Origin: Pelagadaptatus sp034112445
Lineage (GTDB): Bacteria; Pseudomonadota; Gammaproteobacteria; Pseudomonadales; Cellvibrionaceae
Assembly: GCA_034112445.1 (NCBI GenBank)
Contig: JAWUVI010000009.1
Span: forward strand, 62,001-126,000
Length of the DNA: 64,000 nucleotides
Reading direction: 5' to 3'
Of this stretch, positions 42,735 through 50,003 are shown in pieces; within the stretch, counting starts at the first letter, position 1; each line of letters opens with the position of its first letter. The position numbers were made by a program, and so were the translations under genes. Under the pieces are notes generated by a model. That model saw only the letters and a list, made by a program, of their open reading frames with translations, did not search any database and was not told the DNA's origin.

Positions 42735-45179
42735 TTATTTTTCAGGGCCAAAAGGTTTGAGTTTAAGAAGCAGCACGGGCATTAAAAATAGATCGGCAAT
42801 CAATGCAGCAATAATAGTGACGGACAGTAATATACCGAAGCTTGCAAGCACGGCCATGTCTGAGGCTAAAAATATTGAAAACGATAACGTTAGAATCACC
42901 GAGGTGATAATGAGAGCTCGACCTACGCCCAATATACTGGCTTGCATTGCGGCTTCGTAATTGCCTAAGCGATAAAACTCTCGGCGAAAGCGGCTCATCA
43001 TGTGCACGGTATCATCTACGGCTATACCGATGGCTACCGTTGCTAATAACAAGCGCATGTAATCAAGATGCATATCTGCCCAGCCCATAACGCCAAGTAC
43101 GACAACTATGGGCAAAATATTTGGGATCATGGCTATTAGGCCTACTTTGATTGAGCGAAAGACTAAGCACAAAATCAACGTAATGATACTGAATGTAAAT
43201 GCATAACCAATGATTTGACTCTCGGCAATGTATTCCCCCATTTTTAACCACAAAGCGCCAATGCCCGTTTTACTGATGGCGTCAGTGTTGGTGGTGAGTT
43301 CGTTATCAATGAAGCTTTGCAGTTCTTCCACCATATCTCTGACGAGGTATGATTCCGCCGAAGTAAGGCGCAACTCAAGCACCGTTCGAGCGTAGTCACC
43401 GGTAATGTAATCTTCTAACTCTTCGCCACCAGAAATTTCATACATTAATAAATATTGGGCAATTAAGGCGTTGTCCTCGGGCAGCGTATAAAAATCTGGA
43501 TCGTTGTTGTGTAGGGTTTGGTTGAGGTCTTTTAGAATATCAACGATGGAATAGGTTTTTTTAATTAGGGGGGACTCTTCGGCTTTGAGCTGTAAGCGTT
43601 CAAGATCTTTGAGTAACGTGTAATCTTTAATGCCGTCAGTTTTACCACTGTCAAAAATAAACACTAAATTAGACATGCCACCCATAATGCTTTGTACGTA
43701 GGTGGTTTCACTGCGCACGATAGTGTGGGGTTTAAATTCAGTTAAGAAATTGAAGCCTATTTTTAATTGATTAATTCCCGATAGTGACAATAAAAAAACC
43801 AAGCTGGAGATAACCAATACGACAGTTGGGCGTTTTAAATTTATGTGGTTGATCCAATTTAATAACGTCGAGAAGCCATCGGTTACGCTCGCTTCTGTAT
43901 CTGTATCTGTATCGATGTTAGTGGTGTTTGTAGGCGTGTCAGATGTGGATGGCGTATTTTTTTGAAAAGCCATAATTAAAATCATCACGGCCATAGATAT
44001 TAAGAATGTTAAAAATACCCCTACCCCTAAATACACAGAAAGATCGGCAATGGCTTTTAGGTTGGAACTGCTCATTCCTAAAAAGCCAATGGAGGTTGTT
44101 ATAGCTGCCAGCAAGCAGGGTAGTCCTACGTGTTCAAGGGTTTTTCGGATTATGGTGTTGTTGTCGTAGCCTAACTGTTGATAGTGCTTGTGCTCAGAAA
44201 TCAAATGCACAGTTTGAGCGACACCGATGGCAGTAATCATGGTGGGAACGACCAAAAACATGATGCCCATATCGTAACCGACTAAGCCCATAAATCCGAT
44301 GGTGACAATTAAACCCAGTATCACAATGATTAGCGGTGCTAAAAATCCAATCCACGATCTACGGAAAAATACCAAAGAAATAACAGCGATAAGTAGTAAT
44401 GATAGGCCGGTTAATAAACCCGCTTCTTCAGTGATAATGACATTGTAGGCGTTGTTTAAAGGGACATCGCCGGTGCGGTAAAACTCAATGCCTTGATACT
44501 CTGGACGAGCCAAAATTGCGGAAATTGAGTTGTAGCTGGCTTGTGGATAAAGATTGTCGATCGCGTCTCCCGCAGCGGGGTCAGCTCTTAAGCTTTCAAT
44601 AGGGTCACTACTGGTTCTCGACATTTCAATGATAATGCCAGCGTGTGTGGCATCCGGACTGATTAAGCCATTGATGTAAACTGGCTTGGTCATAAACAAC
44701 TTCTTTAGCTGTAACATTTGTTCTTGGGTTTCGGGAAAATCTATGGCCATTTCATGAATGTTAAGAAAGTCGTCTTCTGCTTCCATGATTTCGACATTGG
44801 TCAGGCTGGTAACCTCTTCAACAAAAGGCACCTCGGTTTCGAGTGCTTCGGTCAGACTGAGTATTTTTTGCATGACCTCTAGATCAAACGGACCATGTTC
44901 AGCGTTTGGTGCTTTATACAGCAAGTAAGTTACTTCATCTGAGCCAAAATCTAATTTGTAATTGGTGTAGTAATTGTAGGTTGTATCCTTGGAATCAAAG
45001 TAGGCTTCAAAACTGTTATCGGTGCGAACCAGTGCAGCAAAAATACTCGCGCCAATAAGTGATGCAATAAAAACCAATAGGACCAACCAGCGGTGTCGGG
45101 CTATCCACAATCCTAACCGGCCAAATAGGAGGTTGGATTTTTCTTGGAAGTCTTGTTGGTCAAACTGTTCAGTTGTCAT
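42735..45179 (-). CDS. MMPL/RND-superfamily transporter (second copy in window)
   Basis: An 814-aa inner-membrane protein with the RND/MMPL plan. A first helix (about 30-50) is followed by periplasmic domain 1 (about 52-235), helices about 240-410, and a cytosolic linker rich in Thr/Asp (TPTNTTNIDTDTDTEA). A helix near 455, periplasmic domain 2 and the closing helices (about 660-810) follow, with TVAIGIAVDDTVHMMSRFRRE carrying the proton-relay-type aspartates. It is only distantly similar to the 21677-24109 protein. The start faces the thioesterase gene across a 93-bp divergent spacer. Pairing with a GH2 enzyme hints at export or uptake of a glycosylated lipid, which is conjecture. Confidence 0.87.
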   Translation of the reverse strand: MTTEQFDQQDFQEKSNLLFGRLGLWIARHRWLVLLVFIASLIGASIFAALVRTDNSFEAYFDSKDTTYNYYTNYKLDFGSDEVTYLLYKAPNAEHGPFDLEVMQKILSLTEALETEVPFVEEVTSLTNVEIMEAEDDFLNIHEMAIDFPETQEQMLQLKKLFMTKPVYINGLISPDATHAGIIIEMSRTSSDPIESLRADPAAGDAIDNLYPQASYNSISAILARPEYQGIEFYRTGDVPLNNAYNVIITEEAGLLTGLSLLLIAVISLVFFRRSWIGFLAPLIIVILGLIVTIGFMGLVGYDMGIMFLVVPTMITAIGVAQTVHLISEHKHYQQLGYDNNTIIRKTLEHVGLPCLLAAITTSIGFLGMSSSNLKAIADLSVYLGVGVFLTFLISMAVMILIMAFQKNTPSTSDTPTNTTNIDTDTDTEASVTDGFSTLLNWINHINLKRPTVVLVISSLVFLLSLSGINQLKIGFNFLTEFKPHTIVRSETTYVQSIMGGMSNLVFIFDSGKTDGIKDYTLLKDLERLQLKAEESPLIKKTYSIVDILKDLNQTLHNNDPDFYTLPEDNALIAQYLLMYEISGGEELEDYITGDYARTVLELRLTSAESYLVRDMVEELQSFIDNELTTNTDAISKTGIGALWLKMGEYIAESQIIGYAFTFSIITLILCLVFRSIKVGLIAMIPNILPIVVVLGVMGWADMHLDYMRLLLATVAIGIAVDDTVHMMSRFRREFYRLGNYEAAMQASILGVGRALIITSVILTLSFSIFLASDMAVLASFGILLSVTIIAALIADLFLMPVLLLKLKPFGPEK

Positions 45180-45272
45180 TGTTAAATAATCCTAGTTAGG
45201 ACACGCCATTGATTCGAGTGTTAAAATGCGGGCTCACATTATATTCCTAAACCAATCTGTGCCTATAACATT

Positions 45273-45695
45273 ATGCCGAGAAAAATAATTGAATTACCTG
45301 ATAAGGTTTTATTTAAGCAGCCTTATAGTATTGCCAGCAGTGATGTGAATTTAGTCGATCACTTAGCCGCTGATAAAATTCCAAGTATAGCCACTCAAGT
45401 GCAGATTAACTTTATCAATTATATTCGTGAGCTCTCAACGGAAACTATTGAAGAGTCCGGCTTAATTATGACTTACGCCGAAGTGGCTTATCTTAGTGAA
45501 GGCTTTTTGGATGAAGAACTAGAAGTCAGTGTTGGCGTTGCCAATATTGAGGGTAAATCATTTGATTTTATCTATCGTATTTACAATTTGAATCAAGAGA
45601 AAGAGACAGCTCGGGTTAAAAATACATTTTTATTTTATGATTACGCCGCCAAACAAGTTTTACCGATTCCCAAATGGTTTCTGGCTTTAGCATAG
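45273..45695 (+). CDS. Hotdog-fold acyl-CoA thioesterase-like protein
   Basis: A 140-aa protein with the 4HBT hotdog pattern. FKQPYSIASSDVNLVDHLAADK corresponds to the strand-helix start with the conserved aspartate, followed by the central helix region QVQINFINYIRELS and strands IMTYAEVAYLSEGFLDEELEVSVGV and FDFIYRIYNLN..ARVKNTFLFYDY. This resembles YbgC/FadM-like thioesterases and related proteins. Substrate unknown. It is divergent from the MMPL gene and convergent with the kinase-like gene. Confidence 0.72.
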   Translation: MPRKIIELPDKVLFKQPYSIASSDVNLVDHLAADKIPSIATQVQINFINYIRELSTETIEESGLIMTYAEVAYLSEGFLDEELEVSVGVANIEGKSFDFIYRIYNLNQEKETARVKNTFLFYDYAAKQVLPIPKWFLALA

Positions 45696-45718
45696 AGTCT
45701 TAATGTGAGTCCTGATGT
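45695..45718. repeat. Tandem repeat, 12-bp unit x2, after the thioesterase stop
   Basis: GAGTCTTAATGT and GAGTCCTGATGT lie head to tail starting at the last base of the thioesterase stop codon, with a third start GAATGCTAAC. It fills the 28-bp convergent spacer. Confidence 0.6.
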
Positions 45719-45723
45719 GAATG

Positions 45724-46242
45724 CTAACGGGAAGCGAGTTGAGTTATAAGCTGCTGGGTTGATTGCTCAATCGTATCGTTATTCGAGCCCACGGTAAGGT
45801 CAGCGTATTGCTGATAAAGTTTACGGCGCTCGTTATATAAGTCGTGAAAGCTTTGGTCTGGGTGGCAAGCAATCCCCCGACTGCCAAAATTATGAATACG
45901 AGTTAAGAGCTCGTTCTCATCTACGTCCAGAAAAATGACTGTGCCAAAGCTTTGCAAGTGGTGCATAGCCGCCTTGTCATAAACCACACTACCGCCGGTG
46001 GCAATAATGGCGCGTCTAAACGTCGTCTTTAAAATAACGCTTGATTCTAATTCGCGTAATTGTAAATAGTCGTGTTGATCAAGATAGCTTTGGAGGGTAC
46101 AGCCTGCCGCCGACTCAATCAGGCTGTCAGTATCTACATAAGCCAGTGATAATGCATTGGCCAGCCGTTGGCCAAGTGTGCTTTTCCCCGAACCCGGCAT
46201 ACCGATTAGAATAATACTGTCTTTGTTTTGAGTGTTGGTCAT
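45724..46242 (-). CDS. Shikimate-kinase-like P-loop kinase with altered motifs
   Basis: A 172-aa protein with Walker A GMPGSGKST (about 14-22), VDTDSLIE (the substrate aspartate region), LRELESSVI and the C-terminal RRKLYQQYADL, all in shikimate-kinase order. However, the substrate loop GGG of AroK is GGS here (ATGGSVVY), and the lid motif RPLL is replaced by FGSRGIACHPDQ. It may therefore be a paralogue acting on another small molecule rather than the housekeeping AroK, which is normally next to aroB. It follows the hydratase gene by 10 bp on the same strand. Confidence 0.75.
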   Translation of the reverse strand: MTNTQNKDSIILIGMPGSGKSTLGQRLANALSLAYVDTDSLIESAAGCTLQSYLDQHDYLQLRELESSVILKTTFRRAIIATGGSVVYDKAAMHHLQSFGTVIFLDVDENELLTRIHNFGSRGIACHPDQSFHDLYNERRKLYQQYADLTVGSNNDTIEQSTQQLITQLASR

Positions 46243-46252
46243 AGTGAGAGGC

Positions 46253-47047
46253 TTAAGGGTTTATTTTGGCGAGTAACTTTTCAACGGCCACAAGATGATC
46301 GTCATTTTGGTGACACACGCCCTGAAATACCGCGCATAAATCCAAAAAGTCAGGTAATTGCTGACGCTGAGCCATTTTCATTAAGCGCTTTGTCATTCGC
46401 ACCGCATGGGGTGGTTTAGAGGCAATTTCAGCGGCTAGCTCGTTGGCTCGATCCAGTAGATTTTCAGGTTTAGTGATTTCTAGTGCAATACCGTATTCAA
46501 GCGCTTGTTGGGCATCGATAATTTTGCCTGTGAAGGTTAGTTCTGCGGCTTTTTGGTAACCAATTAAACGTTGCATAAACCATGCTCCGCCATCACCGGG
46601 AATAATTCCTAGATTGATAAAGGTTTCACCAAACTTGGCTTTTTCAGACACAATCCTTAAATCACACATATTGGCCAGATCAAAGCCCGCCCCAATAGCG
46701 GGACCATTAACGGCGGCAATTACAGGTACTTCCAATTTTTCCATAGCCAATGGCATACGTTGAATTCCTTGACGATAGCGATCGGCTAACTCATCAACAC
46801 TGCCGGAAAAATCACCTTTGCGTTCGGCCATATCTTTAACGTTACCGCCAGAACAAAAAGTGGAGCCTTCACCGGTAATGATCAAAGCTGAAATGTCTTT
46901 GTTGAGATTGATCCAGTCAACGGTGTCAAGAATATCCTCCACTAAGGTTGTACCAGTGAGCGCATTGCGTACATCGTGACGAGTGAAGGTAAGAGTAGCC
47001 ACTCGGCCATCAACTGTTAAGGAAGAGTCTTGAAACTTAGGAGTCAT
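46253..47047 (-). CDS. Enoyl-CoA hydratase/isomerase family protein
   Basis: A 264-aa crotonase-fold protein. Recognisable parts are LTFTRHDVRNALTG, the oxyanion loop FCSGGNVKDMAER (about 68-80), the AAVNGPAIGAGFDLANMCDLRI segment (about 112-133) and FINLGIIPGDGGAWFMQRL with an acidic residue near the active site. The residues fit an enoyl-CoA hydratase or related CoA enzyme. It probably belongs with the SDR, cupin and thiolase genes in breakdown of an acyl-CoA intermediate. The 157-bp spacer before the gene contains a perfect 7-bp tandem repeat, so it may have its own promoter. Confidence 0.88.
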   Translation of the reverse strand: MTPKFQDSSLTVDGRVATLTFTRHDVRNALTGTTLVEDILDTVDWINLNKDISALIITGEGSTFCSGGNVKDMAERKGDFSGSVDELADRYRQGIQRMPLAMEKLEVPVIAAVNGPAIGAGFDLANMCDLRIVSEKAKFGETFINLGIIPGDGGAWFMQRLIGYQKAAELTFTGKIIDAQQALEYGIALEITKPENLLDRANELAAEIASKPPHAVRMTKRLMKMAQRQQLPDFLDLCAVFQGVCHQNDDHLVAVEKLLAKINP

Positions 47048-47170
47048 TATAGGTGCCGCTCTATCAGTCTAGGGTGGGTGCACTTTTACAGAGGCTATGG
47101 GAAAAATCTAGCGGTATTTTAATTATTGAATTAATACCTGTACCGTTTTTGTTTCGGCACAGATATTTTT

Positions 47171-47195
47171 TAGTGATTAGTGATTAGTGATTAGT
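47171..47195. repeat. Perfect 7-bp tandem repeat, 3.5 copies
   Basis: Three and a half perfect copies of TAGTGAT lie in the spacer between the SDR and hydratase genes. A perfect short repeat of this kind could vary in copy number by slippage and change promoter or leader spacing for the hydratase gene. Confidence 0.9.
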
Positions 47196-47204
47196 TGATA
47201 TTTT

Positions 47205-48047
47205 TTAATTATTACCTGCACGTTTTTGTTGGTCTTCAGCAATGGCTTTGGCCAGTGTTTTATCGACAATGCGGTGAAATAAGCCTGTGGTTTTTCGAGC
47301 CAGAAAGCGAATTAATTTGCCATGAAAACCGGGGGTGATCATATACTCGCGTTTACGAATGCCTTTTAAAATTCCGGCTATTGCATCTTCAACCGACATA
47401 ACACCGGCAATTTCATTAAGTGCTTTGGTGATGGGGCTGCCGTGCAGACGCTCGTGTTGTAACAATGGCGTGTCTATTTCACCGGGGCAGACTACTGACA
47501 CATCAATGTTCTGAGTTTTAAGCTCAGTTCGCAGCACTTCAGCTAAGCCGACAACGCCAAACTTAGAGGCCGCGTAGGCCGCTTGAGTGTAGCTCCCGAC
47601 TATTCCCGCTAATGATGCAACTAAAACCAAATGACCACCTGATTTCATGTGGGGCAAAATACCGGCAGCAAAGTTGCGAGAGCCCATTAAGTTGATCTTG
47701 ACGACCAGGTCAAAAGTCTCGTAGGAGATCTCAGAGAATAATGCCGTGCGTAAAATACCTGCTGAGTTAAATCCGAAGTCCGGTGTGCCAATATCTGTAG
47801 CGGCCTTAGCCATTGCGGCTTCAACAGCAAGGTGGTCGGTGATATCAACAAGATAGCTTTGAATTTTTTGGTCTTTGCTGATGCAGAGTTGTTTAAGCTC
47901 GGAAAGTACTGCTTCATCTACTTTTAAATCAAAAATAGCTATGTCGGTACCTTCGGCAATTAATGCTTTAACAATGTTTAAACCGATTCCGCTGCCTCCG
48001 CCAGAAATGTACGCTGATTTGGGCGCCGCGTATTTCCATGAACTCAT
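47205..48047 (-). CDS. Short-chain dehydrogenase/reductase
   Basis: A 280-aa classical SDR with the cofactor loop SGGGSGIGLN (about 15-24), the DFGFNSAGIL strand (equivalent to NNAG), the catalytic serine in LVLVASLAG and the YAASKFG tyrosine/lysine pair (about 158-164). The aspartate in IAIFDLK after strand 2 favours NAD(H). A C-terminal extension (LIRFLARKTTGLFHRIVD) suggests membrane association, as in several lipid or steroid SDRs. The ribosome site AGGAGTTT lies immediately next to a terminator hairpin (48061-48090), so any transcript from the cupin gene must pass it. Confidence 0.88.
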   Translation of the reverse strand: MSSWKYAAPKSAYISGGGSGIGLNIVKALIAEGTDIAIFDLKVDEAVLSELKQLCISKDQKIQSYLVDITDHLAVEAAMAKAATDIGTPDFGFNSAGILRTALFSEISYETFDLVVKINLMGSRNFAAGILPHMKSGGHLVLVASLAGIVGSYTQAAYAASKFGVVGLAEVLRTELKTQNIDVSVVCPGEIDTPLLQHERLHGSPITKALNEIAGVMSVEDAIAGILKGIRKREYMITPGFHGKLIRFLARKTTGLFHRIVDKTLAKAIAEDQQKRAGNN

Positions 48048-48060
48048 ATTAAACTCCTAT

Positions 48061-48090
48061 AAAAAAGCCCAGCAACAATCGCTGGGCTTT
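48061..48090 (-). terminator. Intrinsic terminator between the cupin and SDR genes
   Basis: Read on the minus strand, AAAGCCCAGC pairs with GCTGGGCTTT around a 7-nt loop and is followed by a T-run. It ends only a few bases before the SDR ribosome site. Confidence 0.88.
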
Positions 48091-48122
48091 CATTCTACTG
48101 AAATGATCAATTGGCTCTGGAA

Positions 48123-48665
48123 TTAACCAAGTACGATGGTTTTATCGCAGTTTAGGCCATTGGCTTCGCAAAGTAATTTATAGACGGTATAAAGCTTTTG
48201 GGCATCAAGAACGCTAACCACATTGCCATCAGCGTCAACATTGACGTTACTGCCAAATACGATGAAAGACACAATGGCATCTTCGGTGGCATCTGGTGAT
48301 ACGGTAAGTGTATGAACCGAGTGCGCAGGTTCATATAAGAAAGAACCGGCTTTATTGACTAGATTTGGATACTCTTTGTAATACCACTCACCAGATTCGG
48401 TAAAAGCGAATACTGGGCCTGTGTGATAGTGAGTATCAATACAAAAGCCAGGCTTAAGACGGTTTTTAACAATCCATAAATTTTGGTTTAGGTCGACTTG
48501 TAATACCTTCAGTCCTGAACCGTCGGGAAGATCAACCCAAGGTATGTCACCATCTTCAATCAAAATGGCTTCACGTGCGTGCTCCATTGAAACTGGGCCG
48601 CCAGAACCCTGCTTTAATAACTCAGATAACTGTGCCGCTGCCGCTGCCGCTTTATCATCACTCAT
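48123..48665 (-). CDS. Cupin protein, 2,4'-dihydroxyacetophenone dioxygenase family
   Basis: A 180-aa cupin. The motif THYHTGPVFAFTESGEWYYKEYP (about 83-105) gives two histidines and a glutamate for a metal site, and PAHSVHTL (about 117-124) a further histidine. The pattern matches proteins annotated as 2,4'-dihydroxyacetophenone dioxygenase or acetylacetone-cleaving-like cupins, which break C-C bonds beside carbonyls with non-heme iron. Start 48665 has GAGGG about 9 bases upstream; the in-frame ATG five codons earlier lacks a ribosome site. It is divergent from the AraC regulator gene, a likely controller, and is followed by a terminator. Confidence 0.82.
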   Translation of the reverse strand: MSDDKAAAAAAQLSELLKQGSGGPVSMEHAREAILIEDGDIPWVDLPDGSGLKVLQVDLNQNLWIVKNRLKPGFCIDTHYHTGPVFAFTESGEWYYKEYPNLVNKAGSFLYEPAHSVHTLTVSPDATEDAIVSFIVFGSNVNVDADGNVVSVLDAQKLYTVYKLLCEANGLNCDKTIVLG

Positions 48666-48711
48666 CGATTTAACCCTCATTTTTTTTGTTGTGTTGTTTA
48701 AATGCTTTTTT

Positions 48712-48762
48712 GTAGTGGTGCTGTATTTATAGTAGTACCGTATTTGTAGCAGTACCGTATTC
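48712..48762. repeat. Tandem repeat, ~17-bp unit x3, in the cupin-araC spacer
   Basis: Three head-to-tail copies of 16-18 bp related to GTAGCAGTACCGTATTT (48712-48729, 48730-48745, 48746-48762) lie upstream of the cupin gene. They could be operator half-sites or neutral duplication. Confidence 0.8.
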
Positions 48763-48830
48763 TAGTTAAGTTTTTTGGCCGCTGTACTGTTTTTGTCAGC
48801 TGGATCTACTGTACGGATTTACCTAAGTAT

Positions 48831-48872
48831 AAACTTGACATTTTGCGAATTAAACTTGATATTTTACGAATA
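48831..48872 (+). promoter_or_regulatory. 21-bp direct repeat with embedded promoter before the AraC-type regulator
   Basis: Two 21-bp copies (48831-48851 and 48852-48872) of AAACTTGA(C/T)ATTTT(G/A)CGAAT lie 21-62 bp before the regulator start. The first copy supplies TTGACA (48835-48840) and the second GATATT (48858-48863), with a 17-bp spacer. The period of two helical turns is that of AraC-family direct-repeat half-sites, so autoregulation or control of the divergent cupin gene is plausible. Confidence 0.55.
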
Positions 48873-48892
48873 TTATTTTTGGTATTGAATTT

Positions 48893-49894
48893 ATGTTTTT
48901 TCTTCGTAGTGATGCTATCAATGGTTTCGAGCGATTGGTCTATCAATTGGGGGTTAACCCTCAGATGCTGTTACAAAGAGTTGGATTAAGCAGTGCTCAG
49001 TTACGGAATCCCAATGGCTATCTTTCTTATCAAAAGGTTGCTGAGTTGTTAGAGCTGGCTTCGCAAGAATGCAATGAGCCGTTGTTTGGGTTTCACTTGG
49101 CAAATGCACAAACGTCGCTGGTTATTGGTGATTTGGCGCTTTCTATGGCGCAGCAACCTACCCTGTTGGAAGCCCTTAGGTACGCACAAAAATATTTGTT
49201 TCTTCATGCAAATGGTTTATTTATTGAACTGGAAGCGGGAAAAGATCTCGCTCGTATTGGCTTACAATTTAATTTCGATGACGCATCCTCGTTGCAACAA
49301 TTAGCTCAGCTATCGCTCGGACAGGTATTTAATGTGGTGAGGGATGCTTTGCAATACGGTGAGAAAGCCATTCGTATAGCGGTTAGACAAGTATCTCACG
49401 GGAACGTAATGCGTGATGAGCCAAGTGCTTATCAAGGTCAAATAGTATTTGGTGCTGAGGCCGATTGTGTCACCTTTCCGGTGAGTTGGTTAGATAAGAA
49501 ACCCTACAGCGACTCAATTGCGGTTAAGGAGCATCTACAACGTCATATTCGAATGTTGGAGGCGCGCTACCCTAATAATTTACAAGATCAAGTTCGAGCA
49601 TTAATTTTCAATTTGTTGCCAAGTGGTGAGTGCTGTTTAGACAGTGTTGCTAAAAATTTAGACATGCACATTCGGGTCTTACAGAACAAACTACAAGAGC
49701 AAGGTATGACGTTTAGCCGTTTGTTGCGTGAGGTTCGACACAGTGTTGCCTTACAGCATCTTCGCTATAAAACGCTCAATATTACTGAGCTGGCATTAAA
49801 TCTTGGTTATGCCGAAGTGTCTGTTTTCAGTCGTAATTTTAAATCTTGGGAGGGAAAGTCGCCGCGCCAATGGTTGCGTGATAATACAAATTAG
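48893..49894 (+). CDS. AraC-family transcriptional regulator (ArpA/OruR-like)
   Basis: A 333-aa regulator. The N-terminal effector domain (about 1-215) is of the Arabinose_bd/ArpA type, with LVYQLGVNPQMLLQRVGL and FGFHLANAQT. The C-terminal double helix-turn-helix (about 235-330) has DSVAKNLDMHIRVLQNKLQEQG and ITELALNLGYAEVSVFSRNFKSWEGKSPRQW. Such regulators usually activate adjacent catabolic genes on sensing a small hydrophobic ligand. Neighbours are the divergent cupin gene and the convergent thiolase gene. Confidence 0.92.
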   Translation: MFFLRSDAINGFERLVYQLGVNPQMLLQRVGLSSAQLRNPNGYLSYQKVAELLELASQECNEPLFGFHLANAQTSLVIGDLALSMAQQPTLLEALRYAQKYLFLHANGLFIELEAGKDLARIGLQFNFDDASSLQQLAQLSLGQVFNVVRDALQYGEKAIRIAVRQVSHGNVMRDEPSAYQGQIVFGAEADCVTFPVSWLDKKPYSDSIAVKEHLQRHIRMLEARYPNNLQDQVRALIFNLLPSGECCLDSVAKNLDMHIRVLQNKLQEQGMTFSRLLREVRHSVALQHLRYKTLNITELALNLGYAEVSVFSRNFKSWEGKSPRQWLRDNTN

Positions 49895-49916
49895 AAGGTT
49901 GATGGTTAGAGACTGA

Positions 49917-49955
49917 AACCGCTTCTACAGGAGATAAAAACTGTAGAAGCGGCTT
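49917..49955. terminator. Bidirectional hairpin between the regulator and thiolase genes
   Basis: CCGCTTCTACAG pairs perfectly with CTGTAGAAGCGG around a 10-nt loop, between two convergent genes. T-runs are short in both directions, but position and stem strength support a shared terminator. Confidence 0.8.
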
Positions 49956-50003
49956 TAGATACCCGTGGTGCGGTACAAATCTACTGGCAGAAAACCACCA
50001 TGA

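Noticed and set aside
48831..48872. Reading the 21-bp repeat as a CRISPR-like array
   Set aside because: Only two contiguous copies without spacers; no CRISPR array or cas gene is present in the window.
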